A stretch of DNA of 44,433 nucleotides from Pseudomonadota bacterium (GCA_023394965.1 JAEWZX010000005.1:1-44433); one strand, 5' to 3'. Numbered from the stretch's first letter, positions 33,829-42,876 are shown. Notes: generated by a model from the letters alone, not told the origin. Numbers and translations: made by a program.

Positions 33829-34359
33829 CTAACCGCCAAATGTCATTCTGTCATGTTCGATCCGGATCGGTTGAACGGTCGAGAGGAAGCTCTGCCCGAG
33901 GAGTGATCTGTCCAGCCCTTCCGGGATGATGACCGCACTGACATCACGAGCTTCGTGACCGTGCACGGATACCAGGTCGAGCGTAATGGTAAGTCCCAGA
34001 ACCGGGCCCGATGCGCCACGCCCGATCGGTCTGATATCGGCTGCCGACCAGTGGAACCCGGCGGTGCGCGCGTCAGAGCCAGTCAGCGCAACAACACTGG
34101 CGCCCGTATCGATCAGAAAACTAATTTGCGAATTGTTGATGATAGCGTCGGCGTAAAAATGCCCATCAGCTGCACGGGAAAGCTCGGTCTTCCCTGCAAC
34201 CCAAGCGGCGTAATCGAGGTCAGTGGCAGTGTTGGAATTATCACTGTTGCTTGCCGAGGCGGTTTCTATTTCCTCGCGACTGCCATTCCATACGCGCGGC
34301 ACAAAGCCGTAGGCGAGAAAGGCCAACCCGATCACGGTAAGAACGACACTCTCACGCAT
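33829..34359 (-). CDS. Membrane-anchored retropepsin-like aspartic protease
   Basis: The 176-residue product has one N-terminal membrane segment (about 5-21), a Ser/Asn/Thr-rich linker, and a single-chain clan AA protease domain with the catalytic DTGAS (84-88), GFHWSAADIRPIGRGASG and the second hydrophobic motif LLGQSFLSTVQPIRIEHDRMTF. Such TIGR02281-type proteins work as dimers in the periplasm; substrates are mostly unknown. It is 62 bases upstream of the Tat L,D-transpeptidase gene on the same strand and may share its transcript. Confidence 0.88.
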   Translation of the reverse strand: MRESVVLTVIGLAFLAYGFVPRVWNGSREEIETASASNSDNSNTATDLDYAAWVAGKTELSRAADGHFYADAIINNSQISFLIDTGASVVALTGSDARTAGFHWSAADIRPIGRGASGPVLGLTITLDLVSVHGHEARDVSAVIIPEGLDRSLLGQSFLSTVQPIRIEHDRMTFGG

Positions 34360-34404
34360 CGCTGCAGGGATAGGGCGTTCAGGCTTAAGAGCTGGTAAAG
34401 TGCC

Positions 34405-35547
34405 TTACGCCGCCGGTTCCTCGACGTGGGGATCGAATGCCACGGCCTCACCTGCCTCGATCTGTGCAGCCTTTGTTTCCACAAGGCTGACGATGTGATC
34501 GAGCATGTCGTCGCTCTTTACATGGTGATCGGTAACACCGGACAGATAGACCATGTGTTTGCCATTGCCGCCACCGGTAATGCCAATATCGGTTTCACGC
34601 GCTTCACCCGGCCCGTTAACCACACAGCCCAAGACCGAAAGGCTCATCGGTGTTTTGATGTGTTCGAGCCGCTTTTCGAGCGTCTCGACAGTGCGGATCA
34701 CGTCGAAGCCCTGACGGGAGCAGCTGGGGCAGGAAACGACACGCACACCGCGGGTGCGCAAACCCAGGCTTTTGAGGATCTCGTAACCGACCTTCACTTC
34801 CTGCTCCGGTTCGGCCGACAGGCTGACGCGGATCGTATCTCCGATACCGGCCCATAGCAGGCTGCCGATGCCGATAGAGCTTTTCACGGTGCCGCCGACG
34901 AGACCACCCGCTTCGGTAATGCCGAGGTGTAACGGGCAGTCTACCGCATCCGCCAGCCCATGATAGGCCGCAACCGCCAAGAATACATCGGACGCCTTTA
35001 CTGCCACCTTGTATTCATGAAAGTCATGGTCCTGCAGCAGCTTGATATGGTCGAGCGCGCTTTCGATCAGCGCCTCCGGGCAGGGCTCGCCATATTTTTC
35101 CAGCAGATCCTTTTCCAGGCTGCCGGCATTTACTCCGATGCGTATCGCGCAACCATTTGCCTTGGCTGCACGGACGACTTCGGCGACCCGTTCGGAGGAA
35201 CCGATATTGCCAGGATTGATGCGCAGGCAGGCGGCACCTTTGTCCGCCGCCTCAAGCGCGCGTTTGTAATGGAAATGGATGTCGGCGACGATCGGCACAT
35301 TGGCCGCCTTGGTAATCTCGTCGAAATTTTCGGTCGCTTCGGCCGTAGGGCAGGATACGCGAATAATGTCAGCCCCGGCATCTTCGCAGCGGCGAATCTG
35401 ATCGATCGTCGCGCCGATATCCTCTGTCGGGGTGTTGGTCATCGTCTGAACGGTAATTGGCGCATCTCCGCCAACCGGCACATTGCCGATCATGATCTGA
35501 CGGGACTGACGGCGCATGATATCGCGCCAAGGACGTACGGAGGACAT
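34405..35547 (-). CDS. ispG: (E)-4-hydroxy-3-methylbut-2-enyl-diphosphate synthase
   Basis: Penultimate enzyme of the MEP isoprenoid pathway, converting MEcPP to HMBPP with a [4Fe-4S] cluster. The 380-residue product has the barrel start (RQSRQIMIGNVPVGGDAPI), VADIHFHYKRAL, RINPGNIG, and cluster Cys273 and Cys276 (SCPSCSRQGF) and Cys308 (LGCVVNGPGEA). The start at 35547 is chosen by family length and because it does not overlap the divergent transporter gene. A weak AGGA lies about 14 bases upstream, so a slightly different start is possible. Confidence 0.96.
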   Translation of the reverse strand: MSSVRPWRDIMRRQSRQIMIGNVPVGGDAPITVQTMTNTPTEDIGATIDQIRRCEDAGADIIRVSCPTAEATENFDEITKAANVPIVADIHFHYKRALEAADKGAACLRINPGNIGSSERVAEVVRAAKANGCAIRIGVNAGSLEKDLLEKYGEPCPEALIESALDHIKLLQDHDFHEYKVAVKASDVFLAVAAYHGLADAVDCPLHLGITEAGGLVGGTVKSSIGIGSLLWAGIGDTIRVSLSAEPEQEVKVGYEILKSLGLRTRGVRVVSCPSCSRQGFDVIRTVETLEKRLEHIKTPMSLSVLGCVVNGPGEARETDIGITGGGNGKHMVYLSGVTDHHVKSDDMLDHIVSLVETKAAQIEAGEAVAFDPHVEEPAA

Positions 35548-35616
35548 GGGAGGTATATAGTCCTCTCGGTATGAAGGGGCAATGACAGCAGCCGCTCCTT
35601 GCTCCATGATGAAACT

Positions 35617-36618
35617 ATGACCGACCCCACTGACGAAGCCGAAACCGATACGCCCCTGCTTTTCGGGCGCGTGCTTGATGGTAAAGGCGGGGGAAGAGCA
35701 ATCGAATGGAACGAGGCGCAGGGCTGGCAGCCTTCGAGCCCCGACGAAGTGCTTTGGCTGCACATTTGCCGCAACAGGGCCGGGGTGCAATCCTGGCTAG
35801 AGCGGGATCTGGATATCCCCGAGCCGACTGCCGAGTTGCTCACCAGTGACCAGACGAGGCCGCGCGCATTTCGCGAGGAGAACACGCTGGTAGGGACGCT
35901 CAGAGGTATCAACTTCAATCCGGGCGCAGAGCCTGAAGACATGATTTCCATGCAGTTCTGGAGCGATGGAAACCGGCTGGTGACGCTCCGACGCCATCCG
36001 CTCCAGACTCCGCGTGAAGTCGTGGCACTCCTTGACCGGGGGCGCGGTCCGCCTGACGCAGGCGCAACCATCACCCTGTTGGCCGAATTGCTCATCACCC
36101 GAATGAGCCAATCCATCGTCGACATGAACGACGTGCTCGATCAACTCGAACATGATGATCCGGAAGAAAATGCGGAACAAATGCTAACGCGGATATCCAG
36201 CATTCGGCGCAACTGCCTCGCCCTCAAGCGGCACATGGCGCCGCAGCACGAGGCGCTGGAGCAAATCAGCCGCGATGCACCTGCCTGGTTTGAGGATCAT
36301 GACAGGCGCGAGATAGCAGAGAGCATTGCGCGCCTACGCCGCTATCTCGACGATATCGACATTAGCAAGGAAAGCGCGTTGGTGCTGCAGGACGAACTAC
36401 GTGCACGGAGCCTCGCCAGTAGTGAACACGCCACTTACATGCTGACCATCGTCGCGGGCATCTTTCTCCCGCTTGGTTTCCTGACCGGCTTGCTTGGCAT
36501 CAATGTCGGCGGAATGCCTGGGATGGACAATCCCGATGCGTTCTGGGCCGTTGTGGCCCTATGTGCCCTGCTGTTTGTGGCCCTGCTTGTTGTTTTCCGG
36601 CGTCTGCGCTGGCTCTGA
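35617..36618 (+). CDS. Zinc/magnesium transporter, ZntB/CorA-like
   Basis: Inner-membrane channel of the CorA superfamily. The 333-residue product has a large cytosolic N-terminal domain (about 1-265) and two C-terminal membrane segments. The loop after the first reads GINVGGMPGMDN (from residue 294): the NVGG-P pattern is that of ZntB rather than Mg-specific CorA, with Ile in place of the Met or Val of GMN/GVN. This suggests zinc transport (inference). The ATG at 35617 has no clear ribosome binding site. It is divergent from ispG with a 69-bp gap. Confidence 0.88.
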   Translation: MTDPTDEAETDTPLLFGRVLDGKGGGRAIEWNEAQGWQPSSPDEVLWLHICRNRAGVQSWLERDLDIPEPTAELLTSDQTRPRAFREENTLVGTLRGINFNPGAEPEDMISMQFWSDGNRLVTLRRHPLQTPREVVALLDRGRGPPDAGATITLLAELLITRMSQSIVDMNDVLDQLEHDDPEENAEQMLTRISSIRRNCLALKRHMAPQHEALEQISRDAPAWFEDHDRREIAESIARLRRYLDDIDISKESALVLQDELRARSLASSEHATYMLTIVAGIFLPLGFLTGLLGINVGGMPGMDNPDAFWAVVALCALLFVALLVVFRRLRWL

Positions 36619-36680
36619 CTTGGTGAACGCTGTCAGTCCCTGGCGATGCTCTATCGCCATTCTGCATCAGCCAGGACAGC

Positions 36681-36715
36681 AAAAAGGGACGCAGGTAATT
36701 ATCCTGCGCCCCTTT
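36681..36715. terminator. Bidirectional hairpin terminator
   Basis: The stem gggacgcagg (36686-36695) pairs with cctgcgcccc (36703-36712) with one mismatch and a 7-base loop. AAAAA lies before it and TTT after it, so each strand gets a U-tract. It sits between the convergent ZntB-like and mechanosensitive-channel genes. Confidence 0.85.
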
Positions 36716-36753
36716 CACTACTGCCCAGTACTGCCGGAAATTGACCGAGTCGA

Positions 36754-37995
36754 TCAGGCGCCTGGTGGCAGAGGATCGGTCGATTTGGACGCCGCCTTGC
36801 GCCGAGGTGTGGACGCCGGAGCGGAGTTACCGCCAAGGTCGCTGTCCATCTGTTCGAGCTTCCTTGCTGCCCAGTCACGTCCGCCCAGACCGAAGGCGAG
36901 TGCGCCAGCAACTGAAACACCGGCGATGAGAATCGTCAGTGCATTGGCCGGTATCATTCCGCCAATGCCGGTGAATTGCAGGCCCATGAACACGAACAGG
37001 ATGATCGTTGCCCATCGCACTATGGTCGCAGCGGTTGTTCCGCCTGCGTCGCCGGCGATCAGACGCGCCAGCAGATTGGCGATCAGGAAGCCGAAAGCAA
37101 TAACCACCGCACCGAAGATCACCCGTCCGCCCAGTTCGAGCAGCTGATCCAGTATCGCTGTGAGCTCAGGAAAGCCCAGTAGCCGGGTGGCGGCGATGGC
37201 GAAGAACAACAGGATTGCAACTTGGACTACCCGCGCGATGATGGCCGATGCAGCCGAGCCTTCCGCCACAAGACCGCTTTCGGCAAGCGCTCTGTCGACT
37301 CCCAGCCCCGGCAGGATTTCCTTGAGAATCTGCACTACGAATTTGCTGATCAGGTATCCGATGCCCAGCAGTACAGCCGCGCCGATGATGTTCGGAATGG
37401 CCGAGAAGATCATCTCCAGCATGCGCGAAGCAGGGCCGCTAATGGATTCGATGCCAAGCTGTTCTAGGGCCGCGATTGCCACCGGGATCGCGATAAGGAC
37501 GTAAACGATCGTCCCGATGGTCTTGCTGATGGCGGTATTGCCAGTGACATTATCGACCCCGCCGCGGTTAGCCCATTTGTCGAAATCGACGGTCTGCAAT
37601 GTCGTGACCACAAGGTCACGCGCGATCCGTGCGACCATCATGCCGATAAAGAATATCAGTCCGGCCCACAGCAGGTTTGGCAGAAAGGCGACGACATTTT
37701 CCAGAAGGCTGTCGATCGGTCCGGAAACTCCACCCAGTTCGAGAATATTAAGGATGACCAAAAGTCCGAACAGCCATATCAACAGGCTGACAATCTTGCC
37801 GAGAGCTTCGCCTAAAGATCTCCCGTCGCCGGTTCCGCGCTTGAAGAAATCCACTGTGTCGACAAGCTTGGCAAAAGCCCATTTTGCGGCCCGCGCAACA
37901 AGCCATGTTACGATCAGAGCAACGATGGCCAGAAGAACCTTTTCTCCCAATTCCAGCGCCAGTTGTTCATTAAAACGATAGCGGTCGAAAATCAT
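36754..37995 (-). CDS. Mechanosensitive ion channel family protein
   Basis: The 413-residue product is rich in hydrophobic helices, with repeated conserved TM-helix units (about 20-60, 75-140, 160-250, 265-350) containing LLWAGLIFFIGMMVARIARDLV and a similar ILGIGYLISKFV element. This pattern is of the small-conductance mechanosensitive channel relatives with TM-helix repeats rather than classical MscS. It may relieve osmotic stress. The start at 37995 follows GAGAGG; a frame to 38055 exists without support. It ends before a bidirectional terminator. Confidence 0.8.
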   Translation of the reverse strand: MIFDRYRFNEQLALELGEKVLLAIVALIVTWLVARAAKWAFAKLVDTVDFFKRGTGDGRSLGEALGKIVSLLIWLFGLLVILNILELGGVSGPIDSLLENVVAFLPNLLWAGLIFFIGMMVARIARDLVVTTLQTVDFDKWANRGGVDNVTGNTAISKTIGTIVYVLIAIPVAIAALEQLGIESISGPASRMLEMIFSAIPNIIGAAVLLGIGYLISKFVVQILKEILPGLGVDRALAESGLVAEGSAASAIIARVVQVAILLFFAIAATRLLGFPELTAILDQLLELGGRVIFGAVVIAFGFLIANLLARLIAGDAGGTTAATIVRWATIILFVFMGLQFTGIGGMIPANALTILIAGVSVAGALAFGLGGRDWAARKLEQMDSDLGGNSAPASTPRRKAASKSTDPLPPGA

Positions 37996-38104
37996 GAAAC
38001 CTCTCCCCTTTGGTTTCCGTAGCGTCAGGGCTATCATGCGAGTGGTGGATTCCAAAACGTCTTCTGGGGATTGAGTGGATAACTGGGGCTGCTATCTCGT
38101 CCCT

Positions 38105-39178
38105 ATGAGAGGACGTTTCACCCGTATAGCCGGCGCTTCTGCCGTGCTTTCCGCAGTCGTCGCCATGCCTGTTATGGCGCAGCAGGAGCCACGCTGGTCC
38201 ATCGCCATTCATGGTGGCGCGGGGACCATGGCGCGCGACGATATGACGCCAGAGCAGGATGCCGCCTACCGTGAAGCTCTGAGTAACGCCCTCGAAGCAG
38301 GGGCCAAAGTGCTGCGGGAGGGCGGTAGCGCCATGGATGCTATCCAGGCAGCGATCGAGCCGATGGAGGATGATCCTCTGTTCAATGCTGGGAGGGGCGC
38401 AGTGTTTACCTGGGACGGAGATATCGAACTCGATGCTTCGATCATGGATGGGCGCACGCGCGACGCGGGTGCTATCGCCGGGGTGACCGGTATTCGCCAC
38501 CCGATCGAGCTTGCTCGCAAGGTGATGACCGATAGTCCGCACGTCATGCTTGCAGGCAGGGGCGCAGAGATTTTTGCAGCAGAGCAGGGGATCGAACGCA
38601 TGCCACGCGAATGGTTCGAGACCGAGCACCGCAAGGATGCCCTCGAACGCATGAAAGCAGAGAAGCTTTCCGCCATCGATGTGGACTTCAAGTTTGGAAC
38701 TGTCGGTGCAGTAGCCCTCGATCAGGATGGCAATATGGCAGCAGGCACTTCAACCGGGGGAATGACCGGCAAGCGATGGGGGCGCATTGGGGATGCGCCG
38801 ATCATCGGCGCGGGCACTTATGCCGACAACCGCAGTTGCGCCGTATCCGCGACGGGATGGGGCGAATTCTTCATCCGGGTCGGCGTGGCACACGAGATTT
38901 GCGCTCAACTTCGCGGTCAACAAGAACTGTCGGAGGCATTCAGATCAACCGCGAACATGCCACAAGAAGTCGCCAACGCATTGTTCGAGGGAGAGCGGGC
39001 AGTCCAGAAGACGATTGATGACGTGATGGTGGAGGTCAAGAACCTTGGCGGAGACGGGGGCGTGATCCTTGTGACGCCTGAGGGACGCGCGCTTTACAGT
39101 TTCAATACGAGCGGGATGTATCGTGGACGCGCCACCAGCGAGGGTCTATCCGAAGTGGCGATCTACGCCGACGAATAA
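38105..39178 (+). CDS. Isoaspartyl peptidase/L-asparaginase, predicted exported
   Basis: Ntn-hydrolase that cleaves isoaspartyl dipeptides and asparagine. The 357-residue product has the family start IAIHGGAGT, the FNAGRGAVF loop (93-101) and the autocleavage site with nucleophile Thr199 in KFGTVGAVA, followed by STGGMTGKRWGRIGDAPIIGAGTYADN. Before this lies a signal peptide (MRGRFTRIAGASAVLSAVVA, cleavage near MAQ), so it should be periplasmic. Start choice: the ATG at 38105 has no clear ribosome binding site; a GTG at 38075 is an alternative. It is divergent from the channel gene and convergent with pheA. Confidence 0.9.
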   Translation: MRGRFTRIAGASAVLSAVVAMPVMAQQEPRWSIAIHGGAGTMARDDMTPEQDAAYREALSNALEAGAKVLREGGSAMDAIQAAIEPMEDDPLFNAGRGAVFTWDGDIELDASIMDGRTRDAGAIAGVTGIRHPIELARKVMTDSPHVMLAGRGAEIFAAEQGIERMPREWFETEHRKDALERMKAEKLSAIDVDFKFGTVGAVALDQDGNMAAGTSTGGMTGKRWGRIGDAPIIGAGTYADNRSCAVSATGWGEFFIRVGVAHEICAQLRGQQELSEAFRSTANMPQEVANALFEGERAVQKTIDDVMVEVKNLGGDGGVILVTPEGRALYSFNTSGMYRGRATSEGLSEVAIYADE

Positions 39179-39232
39179 AAACGGTTGTATGGTGGTGGAT
39201 TGCGGGATGCTGAACCTCGCCAAAGCGTCTCG

Positions 39233-40126
39233 CTATCCCCGCTTGCGAACTTGGGCATAGCTTCCAAGCAATCGCACGCCGTTGGTCTGGAACTCCAGTT
39301 CTTCCAGTGCTGCATCGACCCGCGCGTCGCCGGGGGCACCCTCTATATCGGCGAAGAACCGCGTAGCCGCAAAACTCGCGCCCTTCTGGTAGCTTTCCAG
39401 CTTGGTCATGTTCACGCCATTGGTCGCGAAGCAGCCCAAGGCCTTGTAAAGCGCTGCAGGAATATTCCTCACCTCGAAGATGAAGGTAGTCATCGACTGG
39501 GCGGCAGATAGCTGAGCCGGGTCCAACGCATCCTTTGCCAGAACCACGAAGCGCGTCGTGTTGTCATGCGCGTCTTCGACCTCGCGCTCCACGATCCGGA
39601 GGCCGTAAAGATCTGCGGCAAGTGATGGGGCGATTGCGGCCACATTGGTCTTGCCATTTTCCGCCACGAAAGCGGCGGCACCCGCGGTATCGGCATGGCT
39701 CAGGCCGATAATGCTGCGCTCGGACAGGAACCTGCGCGATTGGCCGAGGGCCTGCGGATGACTGTAGGCGGCTTCGAACGGGCCTTCACCAAGCGCCATG
39801 AGACAGTGCGTGATGCGCATGAAATGTTCGGCAACGATATGCAAACCGCTTTCCGGGAGGAGAAAATGGATATCTGCCACGCGGCCATGCTGACTGTTTT
39901 CGATCGGGATCATGGCACAACCCGCTGCATCGGTTTTCACTGCCTCTAGGGCATCTTCGAAGCTGAAGCAGGGCAACGGCAAAGCATCCGGCGCGAACTG
40001 CATCGCAGCCTGATGTGAATTCGAGCCGGGTGCGCCGCCGAAGGCAATTGCCTGCTGTGGCTGCTCCGCAGCGGCGGCACGCATCGAATCGACGAGGGCG
40101 AGAGCGGGTTTGGCGAACTGGCGCAT
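39233..40126 (-). CDS. pheA: Prephenate dehydratase
   Basis: Converts prephenate to phenylpyruvate in phenylalanine synthesis. The 297-residue product has the dehydratase domain (AIAFGGAPGSNSHQAA, PIENSQHGRV, the catalytic DNTTRFVVL) and a C-terminal ACT domain (TFIFEVRNIPAALYKALGCFATNGVNMTKLES) for feedback control by phenylalanine. No chorismate mutase domain is attached. The start at 40126 gives the usual N-terminus, but earlier in-frame starts at 40162 and 40165 exist and no start has a strong ribosome binding site. It is divergent from the cytochrome c gene. Confidence 0.94.
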   Translation of the reverse strand: MRQFAKPALALVDSMRAAAAEQPQQAIAFGGAPGSNSHQAAMQFAPDALPLPCFSFEDALEAVKTDAAGCAMIPIENSQHGRVADIHFLLPESGLHIVAEHFMRITHCLMALGEGPFEAAYSHPQALGQSRRFLSERSIIGLSHADTAGAAAFVAENGKTNVAAIAPSLAADLYGLRIVEREVEDAHDNTTRFVVLAKDALDPAQLSAAQSMTTFIFEVRNIPAALYKALGCFATNGVNMTKLESYQKGASFAATRFFADIEGAPGDARVDAALEELEFQTNGVRLLGSYAQVRKRG

Positions 40127-40262
40127 GGTGTTCGGCGCGTTAAGGCGGCCTTCGTTGCGCATCAAGTGCTATTGCAGCTTGCGCACTTGCGAAAGCTGGG
40201 CTTGCACATTAGAGCGACGCGCAAGCATCAGACCAACCGATTTTCGCCGGGTATTTTACGCA

Positions 40263-40946
40263 ATGGATGATCGTTTCAACACCGCCGCAGGCTGGGCCCT
40301 TTTCGCAGGGATCATTGCGCTTGGGGGTTCCATCGTTTCGGGCATGTATTTCGCTGCTGACAAGCATGCGGATGTGGAAGAGCCGGGCTTTTTCATTCAG
40401 GGCGAAGCCGAAGATGGTGGTGCGAATGCCGGCCCGGACTTGGGCACTTTGCTTGCTAGCGCCGACGCCGCTGCCGGCGAAAAGGTGTTCGCCAAGTGTA
40501 CGGCATGCCACACGATCGAGCAGGGCGGCGCCAATGGTATCGGCCCCAATCTCTACGGTGTGATGGGAGAAACGATCGGTACCGGGCACAATGGCTTTGC
40601 CTTTTCCAGCGCATTGAGCGGCCATGGCGGCACCTGGACCTGGGAGAATATGGACGCCTGGCTTACCAGCCCGCGTGCATTCGCCAACGGCACCAAGATG
40701 AGCTTTGCCGGCCTGTCGAAGGCTGAAGATCGCGCCAACCTGATGGAATATCTTGCAGCCAATGGCGGTGCCCCTGCCAAGCCAGCCCCGGCAGCGCCAG
40801 AGGCTGATGAGGCCGCGGATGGTGCAGCTGTAGAAGGCGAAGAGCCAACCGAGGCCGAAGCAGCTGGGGCAATGGGCGCTGATGAGCCGGTCGCTGCAGA
40901 AAATGCTGCGACCGAAGCTGGTGGGGCTGCCAAGCCCGGCGAATAA
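40263..40946 (+). CDS. Membrane-anchored class I cytochrome c
   Basis: Electron carrier attached to the inner membrane, likely between the bc1 complex and oxidases. The 227-residue product has an uncleaved N-terminal anchor (about 9-29), a haem site CTACH (Cys79, Cys82, His83) and the axial Met146 in TKMSFAG. A long Ala/Glu/Pro tail (about 163-227) without visible fold follows. The start at 40263 is chosen because translation upstream gives no sensible protein. It lies divergent from pheA, a regular pairing in Sphingomonadales. Confidence 0.92.
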   Translation: MDDRFNTAAGWALFAGIIALGGSIVSGMYFAADKHADVEEPGFFIQGEAEDGGANAGPDLGTLLASADAAAGEKVFAKCTACHTIEQGGANGIGPNLYGVMGETIGTGHNGFAFSSALSGHGGTWTWENMDAWLTSPRAFANGTKMSFAGLSKAEDRANLMEYLAANGGAPAKPAPAAPEADEAADGAAVEGEEPTEAEAAGAMGADEPVAAENAATEAGGAAKPGE

Positions 40947-40969
40947 GCCACAGCATCACAAGCGTTTGC

Positions 40970-40995
40970 AAGGCCCCGCCAGAACGCGGCCTTTT
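40970..40995. terminator. Hairpin terminator after the cytochrome c gene
   Basis: The arms aagg-ccccgc and gcgg-cctt pair apart from a 2-base bulge, with a 6-base loop, and are followed by ttttt on the plus strand. It lies between the convergent cytochrome c and rlmE genes and probably ends the former; it may serve both. Confidence 0.75.
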
Positions 40996-41006
40996 TCGTT
41001 TGAGGG

Positions 41007-41666
41007 TCAGCCCTTGAAGCCTTGGGCAATAACGTACCACTCGCTCGAGCCTTTCCGGCTGGAGGGAGGCTTGGCATGCTTCACTGTCTTGAAATGCTGC
41101 TTGAGCAGCTTGAGCAAATCATTGTCGGTTCCGCCCGCCAACACCTTGGCAAGGAAGGTTCCGTTCGGAGCGAGGTTATCGACTGCAAACCACGCCCCGG
41201 CTTCAACCAGCCCCATGGTGCGCAGGTGATCGGTCTGTTTGTGGCCAACGGTGTTTGCGGCCATGTCACTCATCACGAGATCTGCCTTACCGCCTAGTGC
41301 TTCTTCCAGCACCGCGGGGGCGCTGTCGTCCATGAAGTCCATCTGGAAAATGGTCACACCTTCAATCGGCTCGACTTCGAGCAGGTCGATCCCGACGACA
41401 TGGGCATTGGGCTTCAACTTGCGAACCACCTGGCTCCATCCGCCCGGTGCAATGCCAAGGTCGACCACACGGTCGATTCCATTGAGAAGATGGAATTTCT
41501 CATCGAGTTCGATCAGCTTATACGCGGCGCGGCTGCGGTAGCCTTCCGCCTTTGCCTGCTTCACATAGGGATCGTTGAGCTGGCGCTGTAGCCAGCGGGT
41601 CGAGCTTGCAGTCCGCTTCTTCGCCGTGCGGACCCGCGTCTCGCGATCTTTGCCGGATCTAGACAT
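41007..41666 (-). CDS. rlmE: 23S rRNA (uridine-2'-O-)methyltransferase RlmE
   Basis: Methylates the ribose of U2552 in 23S rRNA. The 219-residue product has a basic N-terminus, YRSRAAYKLIELDEKF, the SAM motif VVDLGIAPGGWSQV, ADLVMSDMAANTVGHKQTDH and late FLAKVLAGG and KPPSSRKGSSEWYVIAQGFKG, all typical of FtsJ/RlmE. The start at 41666 overlaps the ppx stop by 8 bases, so the two are coupled. Confidence 0.96.
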   Translation of the reverse strand: MSRSGKDRETRVRTAKKRTASSTRWLQRQLNDPYVKQAKAEGYRSRAAYKLIELDEKFHLLNGIDRVVDLGIAPGGWSQVVRKLKPNAHVVGIDLLEVEPIEGVTIFQMDFMDDSAPAVLEEALGGKADLVMSDMAANTVGHKQTDHLRTMGLVEAGAWFAVDNLAPNGTFLAKVLAGGTDNDLLKLLKQHFKTVKHAKPPSSRKGSSEWYVIAQGFKG

Positions 41667-42876
41667 CTTGTTCACGCATCCTTTGCAAAGTGGCACGGCT
41701 GCGATCGCCTTCGACATCTGCAGCGATCAGGCTGCGCAGGATACCCTCCCGGATACCCCTGTCGGCAACGCCGAGCTGCTCTGCTGGCCAGATATCGAGA
41801 ATCGATTCGAGGATCGCGCAGCCAGCAATTACAAGATTTGCCCTGTCGTCGCCGATGCAGGGCAATTGTTTACGGTCGGGGGCGCTCATGCGGGACAAGC
41901 GGCTGAAAATATCGCGCATCGCCATCGAAGGGACGATCAGCCCGTCAACCGCGCGACGGTCGTACTGCGGCAGCTCCAGATGCAGACTCGCAAGGGTGGT
42001 GACGGTTCCGCTCGTGCCCAGAAGCCGGATAGGCTCCGACGAACGGGTGTAATCGCGGATACGCTCCGCGAATTCGGCAAAACTGCGTCCTACGGTGCGC
42101 CGCATGTTCATATATCGGTCGAGCCGCAATTCTCTGCTTTCATCCGATCCAGTGACCGTGTCGGTTAGCGAAACCACGCCCCAGGGCACACTGAGCCAAT
42201 CGAGGATGCGGGGCACTTTCTCGCCCGGCTGAACCAGCACAAGCTCCGTCGACCCACCGCCGATATCGAAAATGATGGCAGGACCATTGCCTTCTTCCAG
42301 CAGCACATGACATCCGAGCACGGCGAGACGGGCCTCTTCCTGCGCTGAAATGATATCCAGCATGATCCCGGTTTCGCGCTTTACCCGTCTGATGAAAGCT
42401 GGGCCGTTGGAAGCCCTGCGGCAAGCCTCCGTCGCCACCGATCTGGCAAGGCGAACGTTGCGGCGGCGCAGCTTTTCGGCGCAAACATGCAGGGCCGCAA
42501 GGGTCCGTTCCATCGCTTCGTCCGACAGCTTGCCGCTGGCAGCGAGCCCTTCGCCCAGTCTAACCACACGGCTGAAGGCGTCGATCACGGTGAAATTTTC
42601 GCCAGAAGGCCGCGCTATCAACAGGCGGCAGTTATTTGTGCCCAGATCGAGCGCTGCATATGCCTGCTTGCGCGGCATATGGCCCGTCTGATCCTGCTGT
42701 TTTGCCGTTTGACGGGCTGCAAATACCACATCGCGGCGCGACGCATTGCGTCTATCGCCTTGTTTGACTTCAGGCCGGGAGGGGCGCTTGTAGCGAAAAT
42801 CGGCTACCTTGCCGGACTTGCCGCCCCGTTTTGTCCCGTGCCCCCTTTTCGTGTCCGGCGGAGACTGATCCGCCAT
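41659..42876 (-). CDS. ppx: Ppx/GppA family phosphatase (exopolyphosphatase)
   Basis: Hydrolyses polyphosphate or pppGpp. The 405-residue product has an unusually basic N-terminal extension of about 66 residues before the ASKHA ATPase-like core: AALDLGTNNCRLL, RLGEGL, FDIGGGSTEL, GTSGTVTTLA. Only the short alphaproteobacterial form is present; the C-terminal HD domain of longer Ppx enzymes is absent. The start at 42876 has weak ribosome binding signals, and an internal start near the core (MPRKQAYAAL, about residue 67) is possible. It overlaps rlmE. Confidence 0.9.
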   Translation of the reverse strand: MADQSPPDTKRGHGTKRGGKSGKVADFRYKRPSRPEVKQGDRRNASRRDVVFAARQTAKQQDQTGHMPRKQAYAALDLGTNNCRLLIARPSGENFTVIDAFSRVVRLGEGLAASGKLSDEAMERTLAALHVCAEKLRRRNVRLARSVATEACRRASNGPAFIRRVKRETGIMLDIISAQEEARLAVLGCHVLLEEGNGPAIIFDIGGGSTELVLVQPGEKVPRILDWLSVPWGVVSLTDTVTGSDESRELRLDRYMNMRRTVGRSFAEFAERIRDYTRSSEPIRLLGTSGTVTTLASLHLELPQYDRRAVDGLIVPSMAMRDIFSRLSRMSAPDRKQLPCIGDDRANLVIAGCAILESILDIWPAEQLGVADRGIREGILRSLIAADVEGDRSRATLQRMREQDV

